Positions 39,001-47,870 of a stretch of DNA of 64,000 nucleotides are shown piece after piece. Location of the stretch: the NCBI RefSeq assembly GCF_003696265.1, contig NZ_RFFH01000002.1, forward strand, positions 372,001 through 436,000, in the 5' to 3' direction. The DNA comes from Nocardia stercoris. GTDB lineage: Bacteria > Actinomycetota > Actinomycetes > Mycobacteriales > Mycobacteriaceae. How positions within the stretch are numbered: position 1 is the first letter of the stretch; each line of letters begins with the position of its first letter. Made by a program: the position numbers and the translations under genes. The notes beneath the pieces were generated by a model, which saw nothing but the letters and a program-made list of their open reading frames with translations, had not been told where the DNA came from and searched no databases.

Positions 39001-41229
39001 GCGGTGCGTCGCGCGGTGGACAACGGGATCACCACGTTCCTGGAGCTGGCGCCGAATTCGGTGTCGCTCATGCAGGTTCTGGGCACCACCTATGCGGCGG
39101 GGGCACATAACGCGGCGTTGATCTACACCCTCAAGCGCAAGGAGGACGAGTCCGCCGGTGTGATCGCCGCACTGGCTCAGCTCTACGTGCACGGCCACGA
39201 GGTGGACCTGGTGTCGCTGGTGCCCGCCGGTGACACCTATGCCGACATCCCGCGCACCGCGTTCCTGCGCAAGGAGCACTGGCTGAAGGCGAGCATGGGA
39301 TTCGGGGTCGGCAACCGGCGGATGCCGGGTACGCATGTGCCGCTGCCCGACGGCCGGCATGCCTGGGAGGTCGAGGCGCACCGCGTCACCGATCTGGCGT
39401 CGCAGGTCACCGCGGCCGCCGCGTCGGTGCTCTCGGATGTGGTGCTCGGTGCGACCGCCACCTACGGTGAGCTCCCGGCGTCGGGCACTCTCACCACGAT
39501 GCTGACCCCGCACCCCGGTGGTGCGTCGGTGCAGGTACATGCCAAGCAGGACAACGGTTTCCGGCTGTTGTTCGACGCGGTGGTGACCGCGGGCGGTGAA
39601 CTGGCCGTGACGTCTGCGGCGCGTCCCGCCGCTATCGCCGCGGCGCCGGTGGCGGCCGAGCCGGTGCGGGACGCCGCGGCGCCCGCGAACGCGGGCGAGC
39701 GCTGGGTCGCCGGCAGCGGTGAGTCCGTGGTGGACCGGTTGAAGCTGATCACCGCCGAGTCGATGGGTTACGCGGTCGAGGATCTGCCCATGGAGATCCC
39801 GCTGATGGAGCTGGGTCTGGACTCGCTGATGGCGATGCGGATCAAGAACCGCGTCGAGTACGAGTTCGACATCCCGCAGTTGCAGATCGCCGCGGTCCGC
39901 GACGCCAGCCTCACCGAGGTGGCCAAGGTGCTGGAGTACGCCATCGAGCACCGCGACGAAATGGCCGCGATGGCCGAGCAGCAGGCCGCCGGTGGTGGCG
40001 GGCTGAAGCTCGACGACGAGTTCATCGAGGCGGCCCGGGCGGCGGCCGAGTCGGGTGCCGACCCGATTGCCGTGGTGCAGGAGAAGATCGCCGCAGCCGC
40101 TCCGGAACCGGCTGTGACGCAAGAAGTCCCGGTCGAGGATGTGGTCGCCGTTCCGCCACGTGACGGTGCCGAGCGACTCACCTACGCCGCCTGGGCGACG
40201 GTTACCGGCAAGGCGGCGGGCGGCATCTTCCACACCCTGCCGGTGCTGGACGACGCCACCATGACCGCACTGGCACAACGGTTGTCGGAGCGGGTGGACG
40301 CCGACATCACGGTCGAGGAGCTGCGGGCCTGCACGACCATCGAGCAGATGTCGGACGTGGTGCGCATCCACCAGGACGACAACGGCGGCCTGGACGGTTT
40401 CGTCCGCACCCTGCGGGCGCGGACCGAAGGGTCCACGGCCACACCGGTATTCGTGTTCCACCCGTCGGGTGGCAACACGCTGGTATACGAGCCGCTGTTG
40501 CGACGGTTGCCGGCCGACACCCCGATGTACGGCTTCGAGCGGGTCGAGGGTTCGATCGAAGAGCGTGCGCGGCAGTACATTCCGGAGATCCGCAAGATCC
40601 AGCCCGAGGGGCCCTACGTGTTCTACGGCTGGTCGCTGGGTGCGGTGTTCGCGCTGCAGTGCGCGCAGATCATGCGGGCCGAGGGCGTCGAGGTGGAGCT
40701 GGTCGGCCTGATCGATCTGGCCATGCCGTCGGAGCCGGAGAGCAATACCGCCGAAGAGCGGGTGGAGCGGATGCGCCGGTACCAGGCGTTCGCCAAGACC
40801 ACCTACGGCTTCGACGGTGAGCTGGACGAGGAGCAGCTCGAGGAGCTGGCCGCGGCGTCCGACGAGGAGCAGATCAAGATCGTCTTCCAGCTGCTGGAAT
40901 TCGCCGGCGCCAAGATCCCGGCGGGAGTGCTGGAACATCAGCGCACCTCGTGGATCGAGGGCCGTGAGCTGCAGAAGGTCCAGCTGTCGCACTACGACGG
41001 CAAGACCGTACTGTATCTTGCCGACAAGTATCACGACGGATTGATGGAGCTGGAGCCGCGATTCGCCGACCGTGCCCCCAATGGTGGCTGGTCGGAATAC
41101 ATCCCGGACCTCGAGGTCATCCACATTCCCGGTGACCACCTGCAAATCGTCGACGAGCCGCGGATCGCCACCGTCGGTGCGGATCTCACCCGGAAGCTGG
41201 GGGAGATCGCCGCTCGAGCGCAGGCCTGA
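36073..41229 (+). CDS. pks13: Polyketide synthase Pks13 (mycolate condensase)
   Basis: A 1718 aa type I synthase that condenses the FadD32-activated meromycolate with a carboxyacyl chain to form the alpha-alkyl beta-keto mycolate precursor. Domains in order: N-terminal ACP (phosphopantetheine Ser65 in GLASRDAL), ketosynthase at about 137-560 (Cys309 in DTACSST, His in EAHGTGT and NFGHLEA), acyltransferase at about 700-1010 (Ser806 in GHSLGE), second ACP (Ser1251 in GLDSLMAM), thioesterase at about 1440-1718 (Ser1521 in GWSLGA, His1689 in GDHLQ). All active residues are present. The ATG at 36073 follows GAGGAATTG. Confidence 0.98.
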   Translation: MAENEGTQTNETAPDVAVTDDNRQGTELSVAELREWLRNWVAQATGQPVDNITVDRPMEEFGLASRDALALGGDIEELTGVTLTPTVVYQHPTISSLAEVIAAGGVPEELEAPADITYTAAAYSPNEAHDIAIIGLATRFPGAGETPDSTWDFLINRGDGISDLPEGRWSEFAGQPILDQQIAEANTKGGYLTQEQIKNFDAEFFALSPIEVERMDPQQRLALELTWEALEHARIPANTLKGEQVGVYIGSTATDFSLIAMLGAGNTDPGTPASADAYGIMGSVSSIIANRVSYFFDFHGPSQSIDTACSSTLVAVHDAVRGLRNGETDLALAGGTNMLLSPAATIGFDTNGGVAKDGHIKAFSSDADGMVRSEGGGLVVLKRLVDAERDGDSILAVIKGSAVNNDGRSNGILAPNPAAQADCLRAAYRDARFAPTQVDYIEAHGTGTPIGDPIEADALARVVGRGRAPEKPALLGSVKTNFGHLEAAAGAASLAKVVMSLQHNVIPPNLGFAGGNPYIPWDTARLQVVDQPTEFPRYSGKATIGVSGFGFGGTNAHIVVQEYVSSAAAPAVTAKPLEEALDNENTGVVADAEAILAAADAGETDTAEPELAATAPVAEWTDARTEPLPVILPVSAYLPSRRKRAAADLADWLETEAGQATPLVDVARALAKRNHGRSRGVVLATTHAEAIAGLRAIAAGKPQPGVFTADSPASHGAMWVFSGFGAQHRKMAKQLYLENTIFARAVDQVDELVEFEAGFSPRERILDDEQDWTSGWAQIGIFTVQVGLAALLRAHGAEPEAVVGHSLGEAAEAYVAGGLSLEDAVRLICARGRLMAEGEEMLTDDDVRRMALVELSADDVTAMLPDYPGIEVAVYAAPTNTVIGGPEEQVQAIVDAVEAQGKFARVLQAKGAGHTSQMDPLLGELAAELAGIEPTTLATDLYSTVIKDGVFRAGDGPIHDVDYWVTNLRHSVYFTNAVRRAVDNGITTFLELAPNSVSLMQVLGTTYAAGAHNAALIYTLKRKEDESAGVIAALAQLYVHGHEVDLVSLVPAGDTYADIPRTAFLRKEHWLKASMGFGVGNRRMPGTHVPLPDGRHAWEVEAHRVTDLASQVTAAAASVLSDVVLGATATYGELPASGTLTTMLTPHPGGASVQVHAKQDNGFRLLFDAVVTAGGELAVTSAARPAAIAAAPVAAEPVRDAAAPANAGERWVAGSGESVVDRLKLITAESMGYAVEDLPMEIPLMELGLDSLMAMRIKNRVEYEFDIPQLQIAAVRDASLTEVAKVLEYAIEHRDEMAAMAEQQAAGGGGLKLDDEFIEAARAAAESGADPIAVVQEKIAAAAPEPAVTQEVPVEDVVAVPPRDGAERLTYAAWATVTGKAAGGIFHTLPVLDDATMTALAQRLSERVDADITVEELRACTTIEQMSDVVRIHQDDNGGLDGFVRTLRARTEGSTATPVFVFHPSGGNTLVYEPLLRRLPADTPMYGFERVEGSIEERARQYIPEIRKIQPEGPYVFYGWSLGAVFALQCAQIMRAEGVEVELVGLIDLAMPSEPESNTAEERVERMRRYQAFAKTTYGFDGELDEEQLEELAAASDEEQIKIVFQLLEFAGAKIPAGVLEHQRTSWIEGRELQKVQLSHYDGKTVLYLADKYHDGLMELEPRFADRAPNGGWSEYIPDLEVIHIPGDHLQIVDEPRIATVGADLTRKLGEIAARAQA

Positions 41230-41238
41230 CCCCGGCTC

Positions 41239-41271
41239 GACGGACCGCGGCCCGACCGGCCGCGGTCCGTC
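41239..41271 (+). other. Strong hairpin between pks13 and accD4
   Basis: GACGGACCGCGGCC at 41239-41252 and GGCCGCGGTCCGTC at 41258-41271 are a perfect 14-bp inverted repeat with a 5-nt loop. It lies 10 nt after the pks13 stop and just before the accD4 ribosome-binding site at 41274-41281. It could act as a partial terminator, a processing or stability element, or modulate accD4 translation. Confidence 0.6.
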
Positions 41272-41287
41272 CCAGGAAGGAGAAGCA

Positions 41288-42832
41288 GTGAGTTCGACAG
41301 CCGACAAGCTCGCGGATCTGCGACAGCGGCTAGACGTCGCCAAGGAACCGGCGGGCGCGGCGGGAATCGAGAAGCGGACACGTAAGGGCCTGCCCTCGGC
41401 CCGCGACCGGATCAACTCGCTGCTCGACCCCGGCTCCTTCGTGGAAATCGGTGCGCTGGTTCGCAATCCAGGAGAGAAGGACGCGCTCTACGGCGACGGC
41501 GTGGTGACCGGCCACGGCCTGATCGACGGCCGCCCGGTGGCTGTCTACTCCCACGACCAGACCGTGTACGGCGGAACGGTCGGCGAGATGTTCGGCCGCA
41601 AGGTGGCCGCGATCCTCGACTTCGCCTGCAAGATGGGCTGTCCCGTGGTCGGCATCAACGACTCCGGGGGCGCGCGCGTGCAGGAGGCGGTCACCTCGCT
41701 GCACTGGTACGGCGAGCTGGGCCGCCGCCAGGAGCCGTTGTCCGGTGCGGTGCCGCAGATTTCGCTGGTGCTCGGCAACTGCGCCGGTGGCGCGGTGTAC
41801 GCGCCGATCAACACCGACGTCGTGGTCGCCACCGAGGCCGCGCACATGTTCGTCACCGGGCCCAAGGTGATTCGCGAGGTCACCGGTGAGGACGTCAGCC
41901 TCGAGGAGCTCGGCGGCGCGCGCAGCCAGGCCGGTTACGGCAACATCCACCATGTCGCGCCCGACGAGGCCGCCGCGTTCGAGTGGGTGCGCGAATACCT
42001 GAGCTACCTGCCGTCGAGCTGCCAGGAGGAGCCGCCGATCATCAACCCGGGGCTGGAGCCGGAGGTCACCGCCTCCGACCTCGAGCTCGACGATCTGGTG
42101 CCGAACTCCGACAACGCCAGCTACGACATGCACGAGGTGCTGCTGCGCATCTTCGACGACGGCAACTTCCACGAGATCGGTTCCGACACCGCCCGCAATG
42201 TGATCATCGGGTTCGCGCGGGTCGACGGCCGTCCGGTCGGCGTGGTCGCCAACCAGCCGATGTACCTGGCCGGCGCGTTGGACGCCGCGGCCTCGGACAA
42301 GGCGGCGCACTTCATCCGCATGTGCGACGCGTTCGAGATCCCGCTGGTGCTGGTCGTCGACACACCCGGGTTCCTGCCGGGTGTGGAGCAGGAGAAGATC
42401 GGCGTCATCAAGCGGGGTGGCCGGTTCCTGTTCTCCTTCGTGGAGGCGTCGGTGCCGAAGGTGACCATCGTGGTCCGCAAGGCGTACGGCGGCGGCTGGG
42501 CCGTAATGGGGTCCAAGGCGCTGGGTGCCGACGTGTACCTGGCCTGGCCGACGGCCCGGATCGCGGTCATGGGCGCGGAGAGCGCGGTAGGCCTGATGTT
42601 CGGCAAGCAGATCGCGGCGACGCCGGAAGAGCAGCGGGCCGCGGTCCGCCAGCAGATGATCGACTTCTACAACGCCAATGTGGCCACGCCGTGGATGGCG
42701 GCCGAGCGCGGCTTCATCGACGCGGTGATCGAGCCGTCGGCGACCCGGCTGGAGCTGCGGCGGGCGCTGCATCTGTTGCGCGACAAGAAGGTGCACAAGC
42801 CGCCGCGCAAGCACCATCTGCTGCCGCTGTAG
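41288..42832 (+). CDS. accD4: Acyl-CoA carboxylase beta subunit AccD4
   Basis: A 514 aa carboxyltransferase subunit that carboxylates the long-chain acyl-CoA used as extender by Pks13, together with a biotinylated alpha subunit encoded elsewhere. It shows the two crotonase-fold halves, with oxyanion glycines in [15 protein letters not shown] and [12 protein letters not shown] in the N half, and [12 protein letters not shown] and [14 protein letters not shown] in the C half. Length is near M. tuberculosis AccD4 (522 aa). The start is the GTG at 41288 behind GGAAGGAG; the longer open frame upstream only reads across pks13. Confidence 0.96.
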   Translation: MSSTADKLADLRQRLDVAKEPAGAAGIEKRTRKGLPSARDRINSLLDPGSFVEIGALVRNPGEKDALYGDGVVTGHGLIDGRPVAVYSHDQTVYGGTVGEMFGRKVAAILDFACKMGCPVVGINDSGGARVQEAVTSLHWYGELGRRQEPLSGAVPQISLVLGNCAGGAVYAPINTDVVVATEAAHMFVTGPKVIREVTGEDVSLEELGGARSQAGYGNIHHVAPDEAAAFEWVREYLSYLPSSCQEEPPIINPGLEPEVTASDLELDDLVPNSDNASYDMHEVLLRIFDDGNFHEIGSDTARNVIIGFARVDGRPVGVVANQPMYLAGALDAAASDKAAHFIRMCDAFEIPLVLVVDTPGFLPGVEQEKIGVIKRGGRFLFSFVEASVPKVTIVVRKAYGGGWAVMGSKALGADVYLAWPTARIAVMGAESAVGLMFGKQIAATPEEQRAAVRQQMIDFYNANVATPWMAAERGFIDAVIEPSATRLELRRALHLLRDKKVHKPPRKHHLLPL

Positions 42833-42941
42833 GGCCCGCCGGGGACCCGGCTGCGACACGGTAACAACGTGTGAACGACACCTATCGGCACGGTTGCGAC
42901 AGTTGGACTCGCGACCGTGCCCGGTGTGAGAGTCTCATGCT

Positions 42942-43139
42942 ATGAGTAGCTCACCGATGGCTGTCCTGGAGGGCGGGCCGGCCGACCTGCCCCAGCGTAT
43001 TGTGCCGATCACTCCGCCGGGGGTGGAACTGCGCATCCATTTCAACGGCGGCTACGAACGATTCAAGGTGACCCCACGCTGGGCTGATACCGACGAGGGC
43101 AGCCTGCCGGTCTACCAATGGTTCGCCCGTATCGACTGA
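42942..43139 (+). CDS. Small DUF5988-like protein
   Basis: A 65 aa protein, MSSSPMAVLEGGPADLPQRI at the N-terminus and YERFKVTPRW in the middle, ending PVYQWFARID. The motif order (VLEGGP, GGYERF, VYxW) resembles the small DUF5988 proteins of actinobacteria, of unknown function. Codon use is like the neighbours. The ATG at 42942 has only a weak GAGAG upstream. It lies 109 bp after accD4 and ends before a strong bidirectional terminator. Confidence 0.6.
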   Translation: MSSSPMAVLEGGPADLPQRIVPITPPGVELRIHFNGGYERFKVTPRWADTDEGSLPVYQWFARID

Positions 43140-43252
43140 TCGCAGAGCCGGAACAGATGCCGACGGTTCAGGGCCGTTGACACGATCCAGGCCGGTCAGT
43201 GGCCGGAAACGGCAGTCCGGCCGACCCGGTTCCAGACCGGATGACAACGAAC

Positions 43253-43287
43253 GAGGCGGCGCACCGATCGGATCGGTGCGCCGCCTC
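43253..43287. terminator. Bidirectional terminator between the DUF5988-like gene and emb1
   Basis: A perfect 17-bp inverted repeat, GAGGCGGCGCACCGATC at 43253-43269 and its complement at 43271-43287, lies between convergent genes, 20 nt from the emb1 stop. The nearly loop-less arms suit termination from both sides. Confidence 0.75.
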
Positions 43288-43307
43288 GGCGTTCGGGTCG
43301 GGATCGC

Positions 43308-46300
43308 TCAGTACAGGTGCATCGGGCCCGGCGTCCACAGTCCGGAACGGGTCGCCTCCCCGGTGTCGAGCACCGGCGTGCGGTCCGCGTTCGGGAAGTA
43401 GCGCTTGTATTGCTCCAGCGATCCCCAGTCGCGCGCCCAGTTGTCCTTCAGGTAGGTCGGGACCGTGGTCGAGTCCGCCAGCATGTCGGCGAAGCCGAGC
43501 GGACCACCGAACTCCTCCGCCTGCCAGGTGTCGGTGGAGCTGACCGCGAGCGGGCGGTCCGGCTTGATCCGGAAGTTGGGCATGTCCGCGACACCGTTGC
43601 GGTGCAGGAACGGCTGCTGGCACGGGAACTGCAGGCCGACGGCCCAGTCCAGCAGGATCGGCTGGGTGTGGCCCAGGTACGAGTCCAGGGTCTGCAGCTT
43701 GGGCACCCGCGGCGGGGTGAACGCCAGCCACTGGTCACCGATGAGCACGTTGCGATTGGCGACGATGCGGACGGTGTCGGCGTCGGGGGCGAGTTCGGCC
43801 AGCGGGATCCGCAGGTTCCGCCAGGACGGTGCCGGGCCGATGTCGCGCGGCACGTAGGTGCCCTCGGTGGTCACCGTGCCGTCGGGCTGGCGTTTGCCGT
43901 ACTCGAGATGCAGGTCCTGGCCGTACTGCAGGGTCCCGGTCATGTCGAAGGACAGGATCCGGCCGGCGGCCGAGATCACCACCAGCGGTGCGTCGTCCGA
44001 GCGCGGCGGCAGCTGGTACCAGCTGGAGGTGAGGTGCGCGTTCTGCTGCACCCCGCTCTGGTAGCTGCCCATGATCGGCGTGGTGTGCGGGTCGAGGCCG
44101 AACGGGAGGGCGACGGTGCTGCCGTTGATCCCGGGCTCGGTGGTGCGGCCGCCGCCGGTGCCGGCGGACTGGCCCTCGGCGAAGTTGGCGCCGACCGACT
44201 GGCTGGAGGTGTTGCCGGTGCCCGGTTTGACCTCCACCGAGTCCGCTTTCAGGCTGTCCGGCACGCCGTTCGGGTCGAAGCCGACCGGGTCGGCGCCGGA
44301 CAGCGGGTCGTCGTTCTTCGGCGGGTGTGCCGGGTCGACGATCGGGGTGAGCCGGCCCGCGTTCGGATCCGCTTCCACCAGAACGTCGTTGGCGAGCCCG
44401 CACGGTTTGCCTTGCACCGCATCGAGATTCCCGCGGGTCAGCGAGTAGGCGGGGTACTGGGTGTAGGCACCCTTGACCAGGGACGCCACCTCGAACAGCA
44501 CGATCAGCCCGACCACCACGGTCAGCGGCATCGCGGCGAACCGGTTGAGCCGCTTGGCCTTACCCGGCTGCTCGTCGGGCAGATAGTCGGCGCGCAGCGA
44601 GTACCAGCAGACCAGGGCCAGGGCGAGGCCGAACAGCACCAGCATCAGCGTGTTGGACTGCAGGCCGTGCAGGACCACGGTCTTGTCGAACCACGGCACG
44701 CCGTAGCTGGACACGTACCAGTAGCCGTTGATGCCCGAGAACGACAGGGCGAGAACGAACATCAGCGCCGCGAGGAACACCGCGCGGTTGCGGCGGGAGC
44801 GTAGCGCCGTGGTCGAGACGGCCACGGCGGTGGCGGCGGCCAGGGCGCCGGCGATGCCCGCGTACGCGCCGAAGTGGTGGGTCCACTTCGTCGGGTTGAA
44901 CATCATGAAGAAGATGGTTCCGCAGACCGCGCCGATGAGGCGCCAGGTCGGGCCGCTGGCCAGGCCGGGAATCTGCTTGCGGCGCAACAGGATCAGTGTG
45001 GTCGTGCCCAGGCACAGGATCATCACCAGGAACGCGAAGCGGCGCGAGAGCGAACCGTCGACGGTGTTGACGAACAGGTAGTAGTAGCGCAGGTAGTCCT
45101 CGTACCAGGCCAGGTTCGGGCCGGTCAGCTTGCGGACCTTGTCGGCCTCCTGGATCCCGGCGAACGTTTGCGACCCGTAGACGATGGTGAGCACCAGGAA
45201 TCCGGCGGCCGCGATCGGCGCCAGCAGCGGCAGCGTGGAACCCCACAGTGTGGACGCCCAGCCGCTGCCCGCTACCCGGGCCTGCTCGCGATGCCGGCGC
45301 ACGATGATCGCGACCAGTGGCCGGATCGCGGCCAGCAGGATCGCCACACACATCAGGCCGGTCGGCGCCGCGGCCAGGGTCAGCGCGGCCAGCAGGACCG
45401 ACGCCGCGGCGGGCAGCAACCGGGACGTGGCGATCGCGCGTTCCATCGACACCCAGGTCAGGATCGCGCCCAGCGCCACCACCGACTCCGAGCGCAGGCC
45501 GTTGTCGTAGGGCAGCCAGAACGCCAGGAACACCAGGCCACCGGTCCACAGCGCGACCGTGCCGACCGTGCGGTTCCCGCTGCGGTCACCGGTGCCGCGG
45601 TGCGCGCCCCGGCCCAGCCGCGGCAGCACCTCCCGGCTGATCACCAGCCAGGTCAGCACGCCACAGGCCAGCGCGGGGATCCGGACCCACGGACTCGCGG
45701 TGGAGAAGTGCGCGAACGCGGCGATGACCTCGTAGTACCAGCCGAACGGGGCCTCCGGCACGCCGTACCAGCGGAAGTAGTTGGCCAGATAGCCGGCGTG
45801 CGGCGCCACCCGGACCATGGTGAGGATGTAGCCGTCGTCGGAGGTGTTGGCGCCGACGAAATGCCACACCCCCAGCGTGCCCAGCACGGCCGCGTCGGCC
45901 CAGGTCGGGCGCAGCCAGCGGGTGGGCAGCATGCGGCGGCGGCCGCGTCCGTCCGCGCTGTCGAGCTTGCCGAGCGCGACCAGCGCGATCAGCGTGAACA
46001 CGATCGCGCCGCCCATCGCGGACCACTTGAGCAGCGACGGGTTCGAGGTGAACCGGGAGTCGATGGTCATGTGGAACTGCAGGCCCGCCGGTGCGGCGCC
46101 GGTCAGATCGGAGAAGACACCGACCACCTGCGGCCGCAGGTCGCCCTCCTGGGTGCCGGTGACCGGCACGGTGACGGTCTCGGTGGCACCGGCCGGGCCG
46201 TCGGTAATCGGCTTCTCGACCTGAGTGGTGAGGTTCTCGAAGGTCGCCGTCGTCCGGTTCACATCCGAGTCGATGACGATCGACGTGCAGCCCGCGAGCG

Positions 46301-46709
46301 CGTCCCGGGACGCCGAGGTGACCACCGCGTTGCGGTTGAGCACGTCGACGCTCGAGTCGGACACCCGGACGAACAGGCCTTCCAGCGAGGCCCGATCACC
46401 CAGCGGCGGGGCGGTTTCCAGCAGCATGCCGCCGTTCGGCAGCGCGGACACCAGCGAGCACGGGATGGTCGCGTGCAGGTCGACCGGCACCTGGCTCATC
46501 AGCGGTGCCTCGACGTTGCCGACCCGGCCGTGCTGTGGCCAGTTCAGCGCCGAGGTGGTCTGCACCACCGGCAGGAACGGGGTCGCGATCGCGAACAGTG
46601 CACCGAGTAGGCCCGCGATCAGCGCGACCCACCGGGCGATTCGAAAGTTGCCCGGTGAAGTGGTCGTTTCGGTCGACCGATTCAGTACGGCGGTAGCGGC
46701 AGCAGGCAC
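43308..46709 (-). CDS. Arabinosyltransferase Emb (copy 1)
   Basis: A 1133 aa GT-C enzyme that polymerises arabinan from decaprenylphosphoryl-arabinose at the outer membrane face. It has an N-terminal anchor, an extracytoplasmic jelly-roll-like domain, then the catalytic Asp pair D291-D292 in GANTSDDGYILTM, about a dozen more helices to about residue 700, and a C-terminal carbohydrate-binding region ending near the LDTGEATRSGLW stretch. The Met298 position corresponds to EmbB Met306 of M. tuberculosis, a known ethambutol-resistance site, and is unchanged; the residue before it is Thr, not Gly. Whether it is EmbA, B or C-like needs a tree. The GTG start has no Shine-Dalgarno sequence. Confidence 0.95.
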   Translation of the reverse strand: MPAAATAVLNRSTETTTSPGNFRIARWVALIAGLLGALFAIATPFLPVVQTTSALNWPQHGRVGNVEAPLMSQVPVDLHATIPCSLVSALPNGGMLLETAPPLGDRASLEGLFVRVSDSSVDVLNRNAVVTSASRDALAGCTSIVIDSDVNRTTATFENLTTQVEKPITDGPAGATETVTVPVTGTQEGDLRPQVVGVFSDLTGAAPAGLQFHMTIDSRFTSNPSLLKWSAMGGAIVFTLIALVALGKLDSADGRGRRRMLPTRWLRPTWADAAVLGTLGVWHFVGANTSDDGYILTMVRVAPHAGYLANYFRWYGVPEAPFGWYYEVIAAFAHFSTASPWVRIPALACGVLTWLVISREVLPRLGRGAHRGTGDRSGNRTVGTVALWTGGLVFLAFWLPYDNGLRSESVVALGAILTWVSMERAIATSRLLPAAASVLLAALTLAAAPTGLMCVAILLAAIRPLVAIIVRRHREQARVAGSGWASTLWGSTLPLLAPIAAAGFLVLTIVYGSQTFAGIQEADKVRKLTGPNLAWYEDYLRYYYLFVNTVDGSLSRRFAFLVMILCLGTTTLILLRRKQIPGLASGPTWRLIGAVCGTIFFMMFNPTKWTHHFGAYAGIAGALAAATAVAVSTTALRSRRNRAVFLAALMFVLALSFSGINGYWYVSSYGVPWFDKTVVLHGLQSNTLMLVLFGLALALVCWYSLRADYLPDEQPGKAKRLNRFAAMPLTVVVGLIVLFEVASLVKGAYTQYPAYSLTRGNLDAVQGKPCGLANDVLVEADPNAGRLTPIVDPAHPPKNDDPLSGADPVGFDPNGVPDSLKADSVEVKPGTGNTSSQSVGANFAEGQSAGTGGGRTTEPGINGSTVALPFGLDPHTTPIMGSYQSGVQQNAHLTSSWYQLPPRSDDAPLVVISAAGRILSFDMTGTLQYGQDLHLEYGKRQPDGTVTTEGTYVPRDIGPAPSWRNLRIPLAELAPDADTVRIVANRNVLIGDQWLAFTPPRVPKLQTLDSYLGHTQPILLDWAVGLQFPCQQPFLHRNGVADMPNFRIKPDRPLAVSSTDTWQAEEFGGPLGFADMLADSTTVPTYLKDNWARDWGSLEQYKRYFPNADRTPVLDTGEATRSGLWTPGPMHLY

Positions 46710-46717
46710 GGCTATGG

Positions 46718-46723
46718 ATGGTA
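46718..46723 (-). promoter_or_regulatory. -10 box of an apparently leaderless emb1 promoter
   Basis: TACCAT on the minus strand lies 8 nt before the GTG of emb1, with no ribosome-binding site in between. It has the same geometry as the glf and emb2 starts. The SDR gene begins further upstream in the same direction and stops at 46764, so emb1 could also be read from it. Confidence 0.5.
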
Positions 46724-46763
46724 TCTGTCGGTGCCGCGAGTCACTCCCGGGCGCCGCGCTGTC

Positions 46764-47609
46764 TCACGACGGCAGGTCCAGCACCGGCGTCGCCCGCGCC
46801 CGGATCATCTCGGCGCGCGGCACGACCCCCTGATCGATCGCCTCGGGCTGGGGCGTGACCCAGTAGCGGCCCGCCGCTACCTGTTCGAACACTCGGTGAG
46901 CGTGCTCGTCCGCGGTGATTCCGATGGTCTCCGAGCGCTGTTGCAGGGCGTCGTTGAACTGCTGGGCCTCGGGCAGCGTGCCCTCGCCGCGTTTGGCCGC
47001 GGTGAAGATGTCGCTCTGCACCGAATCGGGCAGCACCACCGAGACCTGGATCGGCGCCTGCCGCATCGCCAGTTCGTAGTGCAGCGATTCGGCGAGTGCG
47101 AGGGTGCCGAATTTGGTCACGCTGTACGGCGCCATCAACGGACTCGGGAACAGGCCGCCGATCGAGGACACCTGCAAGATCCAGCCCGGGGTGCCCTGCG
47201 CGAGCATCCGGGGAACGAAAGCGCGCAGGCCGTTCACGTAGCCGCCGATATTGATCCGCAGCATCGCGTCCCAGCGCTCGGCCGGAATGTCCCAGGACCA
47301 GCCCATCGCCATGATCCCGGCGTTGTTGATCAGCATGTCGACGCTGCCGAACCGGGCTACGGTCCGTTCGGCGAGCTGCTCGACCGACGCCGGATCGGAG
47401 ACGTCGGTGCGCACCGCCTCGACTTCGGCGCCCGCCGCGCTCAGCTCGTCGGCCAGCGCTGTCAATCGCTCTTCGGCGATGTCGGCGAGCACGAGACGCA
47501 TGCCCGTGGCGGCCGCGTGCCGGGCGAATCCGGCGCCGATCCCGGCGGAGGCGCCGGTGATCACCGCGGTCTTTCCCGAGAACACATCGGTCCCGGCGCT
47601 TTCGGTCAT
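46764..47609 (-). CDS. Short-chain dehydrogenase/reductase
   Basis: A 281 aa classical SDR with the cofactor motif TGASAGIGAG near residue 19, LADIAEERL (favouring NAD because of the Asp at the end of the second strand), NNAG, and the active Ser plus YSVTK. All catalytic residues are present; the substrate is unknown. It sits between two arabinan genes: emb1 follows 54 nt downstream, aftA is divergent. A role in envelope biosynthesis is only suggested by position. The ATG at 47609 has GAGGAGTG upstream. Confidence 0.9.
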   Translation of the reverse strand: MTESAGTDVFSGKTAVITGASAGIGAGFARHAAATGMRLVLADIAEERLTALADELSAAGAEVEAVRTDVSDPASVEQLAERTVARFGSVDMLINNAGIMAMGWSWDIPAERWDAMLRINIGGYVNGLRAFVPRMLAQGTPGWILQVSSIGGLFPSPLMAPYSVTKFGTLALAESLHYELAMRQAPIQVSVVLPDSVQSDIFTAAKRGEGTLPEAQQFNDALQQRSETIGITADEHAHRVFEQVAAGRYWVTPQPEAIDQGVVPRAEMIRARATPVLDLPS

Positions 47610-47870
47610 CGGTCACTCCTCGCGGTCGTGTCGCGGCCGATCCGCAACCCGCGCCGATTATGTTTCCGGCTGCTCGACGCGGACAGCCCGTTGTCCTGCC
47701 TGCCGGGAGGTCGGCTGGGCAGAGGTCACCGGCTACGGCGTCGTACGACGGCTCGAACTCACCCTCGGCCGGGAGTTTCGCCGTCCGTTCGCGGCGGGCC
47801 CGCCCGGTCGCGGCTTGTAGGCTGGCCCACGGCTCACCGGGCTGGTGACAAGAGAACCGGAGGCGGCGGC

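Noticed and set aside
36073-41229. Type I PKS as a secondary-metabolite cluster
   Set aside because: Domain order ACP-KS-AT-ACP-TE and the fadD32/accD4 neighbours identify mycolate condensation, not a natural-product pathway.
36358-41466. A 1702-codon open frame on the minus strand antisense to pks13
   Set aside because: It mirrors pks13 codon structure in GC-rich DNA, has Arg/Gly/Asp-rich nonsense composition and no domain; pks13 is unambiguous.
46731-47870. Upstream extension of the aftA frame by 380 codons
   Set aside because: The extension is antisense to the SDR gene and not protein-like; the GTG at 47871 has a good ribosome-binding site.
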